DNA of 62,813 nt. Origin: Nocardia thailandica NBRC 100428. GTDB taxonomy: Bacteria > Actinomycetota > Actinomycetes > Mycobacteriales > Mycobacteriaceae. Made by a program: the position numbers and the translations under genes. The notes under the pieces are model-generated. The model was not told where the DNA came from. It saw nothing but the letters and a program-made list of their open reading frames with translations, and did no database searches. The stretch spans positions 1 to 62,813 of the forward strand of contig NZ_BAGK01000310.1 in NCBI RefSeq assembly GCF_000308795.1, read 5' to 3'. Below are positions 35,078 through 43,216 of the stretch, in pieces (within the stretch, counting starts at the first letter, position 1; each line of letters begins with the position of its first letter).

Positions 35078-35344
35078 ATGAGCACGCCGCCCGCAGCCTG
35101 GGCTGTACCAGGCACCACCGTATTCGAGCTGCATCGATCAAGCCGCGACTACAGTGTCAAGAAGACCACCCCGACCACCGTCGACCGCATCGAGAGCGAC
35201 CGCATCGTCCTCGGCGACGGCGCCTGCTACTACCTCAGCGAGGCCACCGATATCGAGCCGGTCACCTACCTGCGCGACGACCCCGCCAACACCGGATGGT
35301 ACTTCATGCTCGTCGGACCCGACCACCCATCGGCGCCGCGATGA
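35078..35344 (+). CDS. 88-residue hypothetical protein
   Basis: An AAGGAACTGAA ribosome site precedes the ATG. The product is a small beta-rich protein (WAVPGTTVFELHRSSRDYSV, VDRIESDRIVLGDGACYYL) without signal peptide. Its stop overlaps the DUF6283 start as ATGA, so the two form a unit. Family not recognised. Confidence 0.6.
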   Translation: MSTPPAAWAVPGTTVFELHRSSRDYSVKKTTPTTVDRIESDRIVLGDGACYYLSEATDIEPVTYLRDDPANTGWYFMLVGPDHPSAPR

Positions 35345-35754
35345 CCAGCAACGACCAACCCAACCACACTGGCCAGTCCAGAGCCCCCGCCGCCGAGACC
35401 ACCGACCGGGGAGACCGCGGCCGGATGGGACCGCCGGCCGTGCAGCCCTGCGGGGGTTGCCCGTACCGCCGCGATGTCCCTAGCGGGGTGTGGGCGGCCG
35501 AGGAGTACGCGAAGCTGCGCGCCTACGACAACGACACCGCCGAGCAGCCGGGCAAGCTGTTCCAATGCCACCTCCACGACAGTGATGCCGCCACAGCGCG
35601 GCTGTGCGGAGGATGGGTGGGCTGTCACCAACCCCACCTACTCGCCCTGCGCGTGGCCGTGTTCGACGGCCGCATCAGCGCCGAGACCGCGCAAGCGTGC
35701 GAGACCTACCGGTCACGGGTGCCGTTGTTTGCCTCCGGCGCCGAAGCCGCCTAG
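35341..35754 (+). CDS. DUF6283 family protein
   Basis: In this 137-residue protein the block PCGGCPYRRDVPSGVWAAEE, with LRAYDNDTAEQPGKLFQCHL and LCGGWVGCH, is the signature of the DUF6283 family, a Cys/His-rich small protein seen in actinobacterial phages and plasmids. The cysteines C-x-x-C and C-x-H probably bind a metal ion. Role unknown. Confidence 0.75.
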   Translation: MTSNDQPNHTGQSRAPAAETTDRGDRGRMGPPAVQPCGGCPYRRDVPSGVWAAEEYAKLRAYDNDTAEQPGKLFQCHLHDSDAATARLCGGWVGCHQPHLLALRVAVFDGRISAETAQACETYRSRVPLFASGAEAA

Positions 35755-35760
35755 CACGGG

Positions 35761-35853
35761 ATGGCCGAGATCGACAACCCGGGCCCGGCCGCGCAGCGCC
35801 TGGCCGCCAAGATCGCCCGCGCCCGCACCGACCTTTCCGAGGCACAGCGGTGA
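35761..35853 (+). CDS. 30-residue hypothetical protein
   Basis: ATG 35761 begins MAEIDNPGPAAQRLAAKIAR and ends with a helical ARTDLSEAQR. It follows the DUF6283 stop by six bases and overlaps the next GTG. Natural composition and position are the only support. Confidence 0.35.
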   Translation: MAEIDNPGPAAQRLAAKIARARTDLSEAQR

Positions 35854-36053
35854 CCGACACCGGCACACAGCACACCGGCGGCGATCGGGGCGCGGCCGAG
35901 CTCAAGGACAACCTCAACCGCGTCATTCGGCTGAGCGGTGAAACGAGCGTGAGTGGCTGCAGTTCGTGTCGTGGGGATCGCTCACGGGCTACCAGTGCTG
36001 CCCGCGCCCGACTCGACTCCCTGGCCGCTCACTCGCTCTGCACCTGGTCGTGA
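35850..36053 (+). CDS. Short hypothetical protein, doubtful C-terminus
   Basis: The GTG overlaps the preceding stop. The first half (MTDTGTQHTGGDRGAAELKD, NLNRVIRLSG) looks natural, while the second half is Ser/Arg-rich and overlaps another frame that starts at 35953, so a frame break near 35945 is possible. Confidence 0.3.
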   Translation: MTDTGTQHTGGDRGAAELKDNLNRVIRLSGETSVSGCSSCRGDRSRATSAARARLDSLAAHSLCTWS

Positions 36054-36270
36054 CCTGGCTGAGCTCTGGGACACCATCGCCGGGCTACGTCAACGCGATA
36101 TCCGCCTCGACGACGCCACGGTCGTGGTTGACTCCCTGCCTCTAAGTCGAGCTGCCCGCCACCGGTGCGCCCGCGCCTGCCCGGTCGCCGCGGTACACCG
36201 CTTCGCCACCGTGTTCGCCCGAAGCGACCCGCACCCCGGCCACATCTACCTCCACCACACCCTCACCTGA
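35953..36270 (+). CDS. 105-residue hypothetical protein
   Basis: A GTG start gives MAAVRVVGIAHGLPVLPAPD, AELWDTIAGLRQRDIRLDDA and a His-rich C-terminus. The composition is plausible for a real gene, but the overlap with the upstream frame and the lack of a clear ribosome site leave it uncertain. Not recognised. Confidence 0.35.
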   Translation: MAAVRVVGIAHGLPVLPAPDSTPWPLTRSAPGRDLAELWDTIAGLRQRDIRLDDATVVVDSLPLSRAARHRCARACPVAAVHRFATVFARSDPHPGHIYLHHTLT

Positions 36271-36309
36271 ACGCCGCCGAGCCTGTAGTCGGGCTGCTGC
36301 CCAAAGGGG

Positions 36310-36674
36310 TTGATAGCCGCTGCTGACAACCTCGCTCGTCGGCTCGGTACCGAACTCGCCGCACAGCGGCGGTCGGTGCTGTGGCTCGACCCGGCCGTCG
36401 ACACCGCCCGAAGGACTGCCGGTGCTCGGGCAGGTCGTGACCGAGTTGTTGGTGGTGATCGATAACGCCGAAGCACGAGTGCCCCAGGTGAGTAGGTCGC
36501 TGACCGAGCTGGCCAACCTGGGGCGGGGACCGGCCAGCCAAGGTCCTGCTGCTCGGCGCGGCACTCGAATCGCTGTGGGGCGCTGCGGCGGTCAACGCCT
36601 GGAACGCCCGGCGAGCCGCGGTCGGCAAATGGATGAGGGAGGCGGGCCCGGAGTGGCGGGCTGACTCGTCGTAG
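36310..36674 (+). pseudogene. Remnant of an unidentified plus-strand gene
   Basis: Protein-like fragments follow each other in shifting frames: DNLARRLGTELAAQRRSVLW near the start and AKVLLLGAALESLWGAAAVN with WNARRAAVGKWMREAGPEW up to a stop at 36674. No start codon fits. It reads as a decayed helical protein; family unknown. Confidence 0.35.
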
Positions 36675-37101
36675 GGAGCGTCCGGATCACGCAGTGGCCG
36701 ACGTGTTCCTCTACTGCGGAGTGCTCGGGCCACGCTCGGGGGCGGCTGGGACCTCGGTTGGCTCGCCGACGAGACCGTGGGTTGATGTCCACTCGGGGCT
36801 TGTCGGCGTTCCTGCATGAGCCATCGACACCGGACGCAGCGACGACCGCGGCTCGACGCCAACGCGGGCAACAGCTTCGGTCGAACCTGCACTACTCACT
36901 TCGAGACAGAACCAAAGACTGGAACACCCATCGCGCCAGGGTGACTTTCTCGTGAAAGTGGCCGGACACCCGCATCGATGGCGAGGTTGTGCACGTCGTC
37001 TGCTGCACCGTCTTATCACCGACATCCGGACGAAAACCGGGCAGGAGGTGAGCTGTCGACGCTGGTCATGTCGACGGCTCTACCAGCAGAAACGCGCGTA
37101 A
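36675..37101. other. Intergenic, nothing recognised
   Basis: No frame with natural composition and a start site is seen. The stretch ends at the promoter at 37102. Confidence 0.4.
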
Positions 37102-37130
37102 TTGACTGTTGTCGCGTCGCTGAGTAATAT
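37102..37130 (+). promoter_or_regulatory. Strong sigma-A-type promoter
   Basis: TTGACT (37102-37107) and TAATAT (37125-37130) are separated by exactly 17 bases. This is the clearest -35/-10 pair in the window and is unusual in such GC-rich DNA. Transcription should begin near 37136-37137. Confidence 0.75.
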
Positions 37131-37135
37131 CAGCC

Positions 37136-37193
37136 GCGATCGGGCACAGGTGTGCCCGATGAAGCCCTGGTCTCGGCGGACCGGGGCTTTTTT
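37136..37193 (+). ncRNA. Candidate small RNA or attenuated leader
   Basis: From the predicted start the transcript would fold a perfect 8-bp hairpin (CGGGCACA at 37141-37148 with 37151-37158) and then a second hairpin ending in six T. A short RNA of about 58 bases would result, or a leader whose read-through feeds the genes at 37247. Which applies cannot be told from sequence. Confidence 0.4.
37162..37193 (+). terminator. Rho-independent terminator
   Basis: AAGCCC-T-GGTC (37162-37172) pairs with GACC-G-GGGCTT (37179-37189) with one G-T wobble and a 6-base loop, directly followed by a T run to 37193. Confidence 0.8.
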
Positions 37194-37202
37194 CGTGTCC
37201 AG

Positions 37203-37226
37203 AAGCCCCCGCACGTGCGGGGGCTT
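37203..37226. terminator. Second hairpin, perfect palindrome
   Basis: AAGCCCCCGCAC (37203-37214) is followed directly by its exact complement (37215-37226) and then TTCTT. It may back up the first terminator or form a combined attenuator upstream of the ribosome site at 37237. Confidence 0.6.
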
Positions 37227-37246
37227 TCTTCGTCTGGAGGTGCCGA

Positions 37247-37462
37247 GTGTCCATTTCGACGGGGTTGGCAGTCGTGGTCGGTGGCGGGTGGGCAACGATC
37301 GCGGTGGTCGTTGGGATCGCGCTGCTACGTGCCCGCAGAGAGGATGTGCCGAAGGTTGTGGAACTCGTGGGAGACGTTGTCGGCCGATGCTTGCGCGTCT
37401 CGACGCGACCCGAGCACGCTCGCTTGCGGACCAATGCCAACTCCGAACGGGCAGATCGATGA
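37247..37462 (+). CDS. Small single-pass membrane protein
   Basis: GGAGGT lies seven bases before GTG 37247. The 71-residue protein has one N-terminal helix (TGLAVVVGGGWATIAVVVGI) and a basic cytosolic tail (LLRARREDVPKVVELVGDVV, STRPEHARLRTNANSER). It overlaps the next gene as ATGA. Layout resembles small phage or plasmid membrane proteins; function unknown. Confidence 0.65.
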   Translation: MSISTGLAVVVGGGWATIAVVVGIALLRARREDVPKVVELVGDVVGRCLRVSTRPEHARLRTNANSERADR

Positions 37463-37983
37463 GCGGCCGTGGTCGTCGTCGTAGCGACGCCCTGAGCAGT
37501 CGGGTCGCGAACACCGTGCTGGTTCAGCAAGTCAGCGATGAGCCGTTGCAGGGATGGCTGCGACCAGGAGACGGCGCGGCAGTGCGCCTGCTACTGCAGC
37601 CCGAAATCCTCAATGCCATCGAAGAACTCGCGCAGAGCCCCGAAATGGCTCACCTCTGTCACGAGGATCGGTATAAGAGGTCCGCGGTCGAGGTGGTGCG
37701 ACGGTGCAGTGAGGCATTCGCCAGCGCGGATCCCGAGACGATGGCGGCGGCGCGGGAAGTGCATTACGGCGCTATCCGGGTCACGCGCAACCTCGACCAC
37801 TACCCCGAATTCAGGAGAAAGATCCTGGCGTACGTGCGTGGCGATGTGGTGGCAGGGGTCCGGTTCTGTGCCAAGTGTGGTTCGGAGCTGTCCCAGAGTG
37901 GTCGGGGACGACCGCGGAAATACTGTGGTGAGAAGTGTCGTAAGCAGGTCCACGGTAGGCGACTTCGCAAAGACGGCGCTTAG
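37459..37983 (+). CDS. Protein with C-terminal zinc ribbon
   Basis: ATG 37459 overlaps the previous stop. The 174-residue protein ends with FCAKCGSELSQSGRGRPRKY, C-GEKC and a basic helix (RKQVHGRRLRKDGA): a C-x-x-C...C-x-x-x-C ribbon of the R-P-R-K/R-Y-C type found at the end of many actinobacterial proteins. The N-terminal part (NAIEELAQSPEMAHLCHEDR) is helical. Nucleic-acid binding is likely. A longer frame beginning near 37102 is an artefact. Confidence 0.7.
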   Translation: MSGRGRRRSDALSSRVANTVLVQQVSDEPLQGWLRPGDGAAVRLLLQPEILNAIEELAQSPEMAHLCHEDRYKRSAVEVVRRCSEAFASADPETMAAAREVHYGAIRVTRNLDHYPEFRRKILAYVRGDVVAGVRFCAKCGSELSQSGRGRPRKYCGEKCRKQVHGRRLRKDGA

Positions 37984-38333
37984 ACAGAGGTCCTGGATCA
38001 TCACCCCGGACACCGGAACCGCAGATGGTACGTGGCGCACGGACGGTTGCCCGCCCGTCGCGTCCGCCGGTAGAGAAGGGCCCGCTGCCTTGGCGGCGCA
38101 CCACCGTGGGCCCTTCAACCGGCAGGACACGGACAACACAGGCATCCGCAGGGCAGCTGTGCGCCAGGCCTACGACCTCAAACAGTTGGGCGCCGTTGAG
38201 CACCTAGCAGAGGCGGCCGAGGTTGGGCGGCTGGTGTCGAAGGCGGCGGGGCCGTGATGCCATGTGCTGGCCTGTCGAGATGCGCTCTGCGGGTCCTTTG
38301 GGGATGGTCTGGCGCCGAGCCGGAAGCGGGAGG
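37984..38333. other. Intergenic with one remnant-like frame
   Basis: Plus-strand sequence ending at 38257 reads AAVRQAYDLKQLGAVEHLAE and further residues, natural in composition but without a start. A 9-bp hairpin lies at 38073-38114. Nothing else is supported. Confidence 0.35.
38073..38114. terminator. Hairpin after the zinc-ribbon gene
   Basis: GAAGGGCCC (38073-38081) pairs exactly with 38106-38114; the 24-base loop is long. Probable terminator for the 37247-37983 unit. Confidence 0.4.
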
Positions 38334-38620
38334 TCATGCTGGGCGGATTGCACTGATGCGGTGGCTGCCGTCGGGAAGGGCTGTGGTGGTGAAGGTCATG
38401 GTTGCCAGCAGTTCCGGGCCTTTGCTGGGCCATTGATCGCGTATCGGCACCTCGTAGGTGTCGGTGCTGGTCGGGGTGGTGGTGAGGCAGTAGCGGGTGC
38501 CGGCCGGGAGGCTGTCGATCCCGGCCTGCAACTGGCTTCGGGTCGACACATCAGCCGAGTCGGTGATGACTGCGTGGTCGGCCTCGGCCACCCGGGACGT
38601 AGTAGTCGTAGTCGACCTGG
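38334..38620 (-). pseudogene. C-terminal remnant related to the 13913-14614 membrane protein
   Basis: The minus strand reads LQAGIDSLPAGTRYCLTTTP and further strands to a stop at 38334. It lines up with LAAAITALPAGTTHCVAVTV of the transfer-operon protein at 13913: L-x-A-x-I-x-x-LPAGT-x-x-C is shared. The N-terminal half with the membrane helix is absent, and upstream frames disagree, so it is a truncated copy of a secretion-associated domain. Confidence 0.5.
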
Positions 38621-38908
38621 GATTGTAGAGAGGCCGCCGAAACCCTTTCGCGAAGGAAGCGCCTGAACCGACCTGAGACTGCCGCACGCCACCGCGCCCA
38701 CGACGTCGGCCGCGACCTCGACGACCTCCTCACCGCCCTCGAAGCCCGCATGCGCCGTCAACCACGACATCGGCTCGAACGACACCGAATAGCCCACGAG
38801 ACGGCTCGACCCGGTGGCCGGGATTGTCGCTGGAGATGAGATGACGTCCGTCCCAACGGGGGAGTGGCGGTGGGTGGGCAGGTCGGTCGAACTTGCCTAC
38901 GGAACCTG

Positions 38909-39300
38909 TCAGTCGAGGTCGGTCCATGACCATGAGGCAGCTGGAATGAGTTCATTGGCCGGTTCCGGACCGAAGCGGAACTCTTCCCGCGCACCAGGCA
39001 CATTGCGCTGTACACCTTGAACGGCCCCGCAGCCGCGCATCGTCTGATCAGCACCGAACTCTGATGCTGCGCGCCGACCTCCCGAAGCTGGTGGAGAAGC
39101 CAGGTCACCGCGAGAGGGTGGTTGAGGGGAACACGCTTGGCGGGGTCGCGGTCGAGCAGTGCCTGGGTCTGCTCGTCCGCCCCCGACAGCCTGCAACTCG
39201 CGCAGCAGCACGGTCACCTCAGACGGGTTGTCGAGGCAGATGCCGGCGACAGCCTGATTTATTGGCCGCTCGTCGTCCGGCAATATGACTCTCAGTCGAA
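38909..39300 (-). pseudogene. 3' remnant of an actinobacterial repeat protein
   Basis: Pieces in shifting minus-strand frames read VTVLLRELQAVG, TWLLHQLREVGAQHQSSVLI and a terminal EEFRFGPEPANELIPAASWS with WTDLD. This is the repeat (AV-x-x-LL-x-x-LR-x-x-GA) and the characteristic F-R-F-G-x-E-P...W-x-W-D-D-L-D end of large actinobacterial repeat proteins. Several breaks make it a dead fragment. Confidence 0.55.
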
Positions 39301-39420
39301 GCAGCCGGGATCGGGCTTCAAATCGCCAGTCTCGTAGACAACCACCCGAATGCCCCAGAAGGTTCACCGAGATCCGGGACGACTTGCTGCAGGCGCTGGA
39401 GGTAGTTGCGCGACAGGCCG

Positions 39421-40062
39421 TCAAGTCCAGTCAGCCACTTTCTCCCGCAGCGCGAGATCATCTGCGGGAAATCTGGAACATCGTCGGGTGAGGAATTGGG
39501 AGCCGGCGGTCACATCAGTCTCAGCGCAACAGCCGCGCCTGGAGGGATCGGCATGCAAGCGGGTCCCGGGGCAGGCCCCATGCCCGGGCATAGCCCAGGT
39601 AGGCAGCGTCCTGCGGAGCCGTCGGCCTGCGGCCATCCCGACGACGATCCCAGCGAAGACGATGCGGGTGAACACGAGGGCTTTGGTGGTGGTGGACATC
39701 TGGTGTATCCCATTCGCTTGTCTGGGTCGATTGGTGCGGAGGCCGGGAAACTGAGTCCCGGCCTTAGGTTTCAGCCGCTGTGGTCGGTCAAGGACGCCGC
39801 AGGAACTCTCCGCCACGGCAGCCCGGCGCGACGTCGGTGATCGAGCCGGATCCGAGTTCGGATGGCCGCGACGGTTCGGGTCCACCTCGAAGCCGAGGCC
39901 ACAGTCCAGGCGGACGATGCCGGCGGGCCAGTAGTCGGTGTCGGTGGTGACTACGCCCTTGACCCCGCCGACTATCGGGAGGCTGCGGTCGATTTCGGCA
40001 CACGATCCGGCGATCTTGCAAGCGGTCAGCTCCGAGCCCGGTCCCTCGTAGATTCGCTTCAA
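39421..40062 (-). CDS. Doubtful hypothetical frame
   Basis: From a TTG at 40062 the frame reads MKRIYEGPGSELTACKIAGS and DTDYWPAGIVRLDCGLGFEV with natural composition for about 75 residues. The remainder is Arg/Pro-rich and includes MSTTTKALVFTRIVFAGIVV, a start-like hydrophobic segment of a possible second gene. It overlaps the repeated 3' end at 39511. Probably a mixture of remnants; the first 75 residues may be a real small protein. Confidence 0.3.
   Translation of the reverse strand: MKRIYEGPGSELTACKIAGSCAEIDRSLPIVGGVKGVVTTDTDYWPAGIVRLDCGLGFEVDPNRRGHPNSDPARSPTSRRAAVAESSCGVLDRPQRLKPKAGTQFPGLRTNRPRQANGIHQMSTTTKALVFTRIVFAGIVVGMAAGRRLRRTLPTWAMPGHGACPGTRLHADPSRRGCCAETDVTAGSQFLTRRCSRFPADDLALREKVADWT
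39511..39556 (-). pseudogene. Repeated 3' gene end, copy of 41667-41712
   Basis: The minus strand encodes MPIPPGAAVALRLM and a stop, exactly the C-terminus of the gene at 41666-42328. At DNA level CACATCAGTCTCAGCGCAAC is identical in both places. Only this end of the gene is present here, so it is a remnant of a relative. Confidence 0.5.
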
Positions 40063-40124
40063 CCGTTCAACGCGGCTGCGCGTTGCGCACGAGCGTGTGC
40101 GGGCCGGGTTCGTACACTGCGCTG

Positions 40125-41267
40125 GTGAGTTCCGGTGTATCGGCTGAGCATCCTGCTGGTTTCGAGTTCAATTTCAGCTATTGGTTCGACTGCGACTGCG
40201 GTCGACGCGTCGAGGTCACGGCCGCCGAGTATGAACAGCAATGCGGCGGGGACGAGGAGTCATACCCTGTGTGTGAGTGCGGGGACAGCATCGACATCTC
40301 CGCAGCATGCCCTGCCCTTCGCGACCTCGATGACATCGACTGTCACGATGATCAGGTGGCCCGGCACCTCTGGTACCACACCAGTCCATACCAGGACTGG
40401 CCGTCTCCGAGGTATCGGAGTGACATCGCGGCGATGATCAAGCGCTCCTTGCTATCGCCCTCCGAGCACGAGAGCGCAATCGAGGGACGAACCTCGCTGG
40501 CCCTTCATCTGGGAACCTATGCCGCAGCAGTCGAGAACATGCTGCGACGCATGCGGGATCAGCCCTCGCCCACAGATCGGTACTGGCTTCATCAGGTCCA
40601 GATCCAACTCGGTGCGTCCGATCTGGCGCCAGGAGTCCGTGGCGAATTGAGCACATGGTTCGGAGAGGTGCCGATGACGGCGCTGACTGACCTTGGCGCG
40701 CGGGCGGTGCGCTACGTCAACACCCATGAGTCACCCGGGTCGATCTCACTGGCAATCGACGCGACGGTGATCGTGCATGTGCGGACCATCCCGCTCCCGC
40801 CCGCGGCGCTGCCCGCCGCCGAGGCAGGCGAGCAGGCCGTGGGGCGAGCCGTCGCTGCACTAGCGGCGGCACAACAGTGCCGACCCGACACCACCGGAAT
40901 CCCCGAAGACGAGATCTTCGAATCGGAGTTGGACCTCACCATGGCACAGATTCGCGGCCGCATTGTTGACGACGAGGCAATACAACGCGCAAGCAAGGTC
41001 GCCTCGCAGTTCGAGGAGTCTCGTAATCAGGAACGTGAGGCCCTGTCGAGCCTGACCGCCGAACTCGCGGAAATTTATCTACCCGACGTCAATCCGCAAC
41101 TGCGCGCTCGCGTGGACGGTGCCATCGCCGACGGCGACGAACTCCCGCCCGGCGAATATCACCTGCGGTTGCGTGAGCTTGCTGCTCTGATCGCGCAGCC
41201 ACACGAGGTCATCAGGTACTTCGACAACACTCCCTGGCGGGACACTCGATCCGCCGAACTGCCCTAG
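40125..41267 (+). CDS. Hypothetical protein with N-terminal Cys-rich domain
   Basis: I use GTG 40125 rather than the TTG further upstream: a TACACT element ends seven bases before it, as in leaderless actinobacterial transcripts. The 380-residue product opens with FDCDCGRRVEVTAAEYEQQC and YPVCECGDSIDI, two C-x-C pairs likely to bind zinc. The rest is helical and cytosolic (LALHLGTYAAAVENMLRRMR, YHLRLRELAALIAQPHEVIR). The family is not recognised. It stands alone among remnants and looks intact. Confidence 0.65.
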   Translation: MSSGVSAEHPAGFEFNFSYWFDCDCGRRVEVTAAEYEQQCGGDEESYPVCECGDSIDISAACPALRDLDDIDCHDDQVARHLWYHTSPYQDWPSPRYRSDIAAMIKRSLLSPSEHESAIEGRTSLALHLGTYAAAVENMLRRMRDQPSPTDRYWLHQVQIQLGASDLAPGVRGELSTWFGEVPMTALTDLGARAVRYVNTHESPGSISLAIDATVIVHVRTIPLPPAALPAAEAGEQAVGRAVAALAAAQQCRPDTTGIPEDEIFESELDLTMAQIRGRIVDDEAIQRASKVASQFEESRNQEREALSSLTAELAEIYLPDVNPQLRARVDGAIADGDELPPGEYHLRLRELAALIAQPHEVIRYFDNTPWRDTRSAELP

Positions 41268-41382
41268 ATCGTAGGAACCCGAGCCGCTGAGCGGCCTTGA
41301 TCACCCGAAGCACTGTCACCGCGTTCTGCGGGTAGAGCCGGTGCCCGCCCAGGGTGCGGTCTGGCTCGGCGAGCAGGTGGGC
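41257..41382 (-). pseudogene. MerR-type regulator fragment
   Basis: The minus strand reads PDRTLGGHRLYPQNAVTVLR and VIKAAQRLGF, which is the winged-helix part (G-G-H-R-x-Y ... L-x-x-I-x-x-A-Q-x-L-G-F) of MerR-family regulators. Neither the first helix nor an effector domain is present. It overlaps the tail of the small membrane protein gene in another frame. Confidence 0.5.
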
Positions 41383-41567
41383 GCTCGGCCGCGAAGGTAC
41401 ACATCGCCCAGCACCCGGCGCGCATCCCGGCGCCGGACGGGGTCTTGGTGGAAGATCGCGATGAAGGCCGCGGCCGTGCGGATCAGCCCGTCTTGGCGGA
41501 TCCACGTCCACAGCCCGCCCGCGCCGCTGGCGATGGCCCCAGCCAGCACGATTTCGGTCGTGGTCAC
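41316..41567 (-). CDS. Small plasmid-type membrane protein
   Basis: GTG 41567 is preceded by AGAGGAG. The first 60 residues are convincing: TTTEIVLAGAIASGAGGLWT as a membrane helix, then WIRQDGLIRTAAAFIAIFHQ and DPVRRRDARRVLGDVYL. The last 20 residues are low quality, so the gene may end in a break where the MerR fragment begins. Function unknown. Confidence 0.5.
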   Translation of the reverse strand: MTTTEIVLAGAIASGAGGLWTWIRQDGLIRTAAAFIAIFHQDPVRRRDARRVLGDVYLRGRAPTCSPSQTAPWAGTGSTRRTR

Positions 41568-41665
41568 GATCAGCTCCTCTGCACATGATGAGACAGTGCG
41601 GCGGCTGGCTGCCGCAGGCCGTTCGACATCGCGGACGCGCGCGTGGTATGGCACCGCACCAGCGT

Positions 41666-42328
41666 TCACATCAGTCTCAGCGCAACAGCGGCGCCGGGGG
41701 GTATCGGCATGGGCGCATCGGGCGATATCTGCCCGAACTTTCCCTCGACTGTTGTTGGGGCGGTGTACAGTGCGGAGCCGTCGACGGGGACCAGGAAGAT
41801 GAGGGCCTCGCTGTCGGTGCCCACGACGCGGATGGGAAACGCCTCCGTTCGTCGGAACAGGCCGAGCTTGAGCTGTTGAGTGGTGGCGCCATGGTGTGAT
41901 GCGGCGGCTGCGAAGTCACGTGCGAAGTCTCGTGCGACCATCGCGTCGAACAGAGGCCCTCGCCACCCCTTGACCGACCAGGAAAGCTCGGCGTCGGCAA
42001 TGAGCCGGCGCGCTGGGAACTGCATTGTTAGCAGGGAGTAGTTCAGGTACGCGACGGCGCACGCCTGCTCGAAGACTGATTCACCTGGGGGTACCGCCGC
42101 CGGCAAGACATACCTGAGCAGTTCGTCTTCGGCCAGGGCTGGGACGCAATCCGGGCACACTCCACGTCCCCTCCAATGGGATGCGGTTGCGTCGGCGGTG
42201 AACCCGCCGCCAACCGAGACACCGCGGAACGTCACCTCATGCGCGGGATCCTGATAGGTACAGGTCGGCGTCCCACATCGAACGCAGCGCATGTCGGCTT
42301 TGTTGCCGCAGCCGCAGTATTTGGCCAC
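41666..42328 (-). CDS. Hypothetical zinc-ribbon protein
   Basis: The 220-residue product begins MAKYCGCGNKADMRCVRCGT and ends its Cys-rich part with GRGVCPDCVPAL, giving several C-x-x-C pairs for metal binding. The rest is mixed alpha/beta (QACAVAYLNYSLLTMQFPAR, FPIRVVGTDSEALIFLVPVD). A repeat of its last 14 codons lies at 39511. Not recognised; probably cytosolic. Confidence 0.6.
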   Translation of the reverse strand: MAKYCGCGNKADMRCVRCGTPTCTYQDPAHEVTFRGVSVGGGFTADATASHWRGRGVCPDCVPALAEDELLRYVLPAAVPPGESVFEQACAVAYLNYSLLTMQFPARRLIADAELSWSVKGWRGPLFDAMVARDFARDFAAAASHHGATTQQLKLGLFRRTEAFPIRVVGTDSEALIFLVPVDGSALYTAPTTVEGKFGQISPDAPMPIPPGAAVALRLM

Positions 42329-42440
42329 GGTATCGAGCTTATCGGGTCGCTACCGCGACCACCCGTGCACGACCGAACAGCCAAGCGGCGGGTAATCGTC
42401 GCGATGTAACAGGGGCTCAGGCCGCGTCGAGAACTCGGGC

Positions 42441-43098
42441 ATGGAGACCTCATCAGTATCGCGAAGGCCATCGCGGCTCCGTCAGGTCGAGCATCCCGAT
42501 TTGGCCGACACCCTGGTGCACCTCGTCGCCCGCGAACGTACGCCGCACCATTCGGTGCCCGAGGACATTAAGGTGATGAGCCCTGTCGAGCGCCTGGCCG
42601 CGATCCTGCGCCAGGGGAGCATCAATCCGTTTCCCACGTTCACAGATCATCCGGCCGTGTGTATGACGGAGTGCTCAGGGGCGGGGCTGGAGTTCCTGAT
42701 CGGACGGCGTGGCTATCGGCCGGTTGATGTTCGACCCGCAAGCGGTGTTCGCCGCGGGCGGCGGTCCGGTCTGGTATGTCCGCGACGAGGACATGGACGA
42801 GCTTGCGACGTCACGGCTGCGTCGGTGGGCGGTCCGGCTGGGCGAGAACTCGGATTGGCTCGAAGAGCGTGAGTGGCGTGTGCCTCGCGACCTCGTGAAC
42901 GCGTCGGCGCCGTCGATCCCTCTGGCTGATCTTGGGCTCTTCGGCGTCATTGTCGGCGAGCGAAATTGGTGGTGCCCGGTGTCGGCCCGCAGTGTGGATG
43001 GAACCGAGCCGCCCTGGAGAGAGCAGTACGACGACGCCCTGCAGGGACCGCAGAAGCACTGGTGGGATCCGGAATCGGAGCAACTGATCTTGCTGTAG
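42441..43098 (+). CDS. Hypothetical protein, possibly DarT/DUF2971-like, frame break near 42715
   Basis: The first 90 residues (DTLVHLVARERTPHHSVPED, MSPVERLAAILRQGSINPFP, HPAVCMTECSGAGLEFLIG) and the last 125 (LMFDPQAVFAAGGGPVWYVR, ENSDWLEEREWRVPRDL) belong to one protein split by a one-base shift near 42715. The order (His-rich start, L-x-x-IL-x-x-G, then cLTE-type and F-D-P-x-x-x-x-x-GG-x-PVWYV) recalls ADP-ribosyltransferase-like or DUF2971-type accessory proteins, but the match is only by pattern. Confidence 0.45.
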
Positions 43099-43216
43099 CC
43101 GCAGGCGCTTTCCAGAACACCAACATCAAACGGCCGTCGCACTGCGTCTGCCTTGAAGCGACTGCGGGGCACGGCAGGAATGCCGTGCCCCGCATCATTT
43201 CGACTGCACGAGCGGG

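Noticed and set aside
37102..37983. 293-codon reading starting at the promoter
   Set aside because: The first 119 codons cross the terminators and are unnatural; the real gene begins at ATG 37459.
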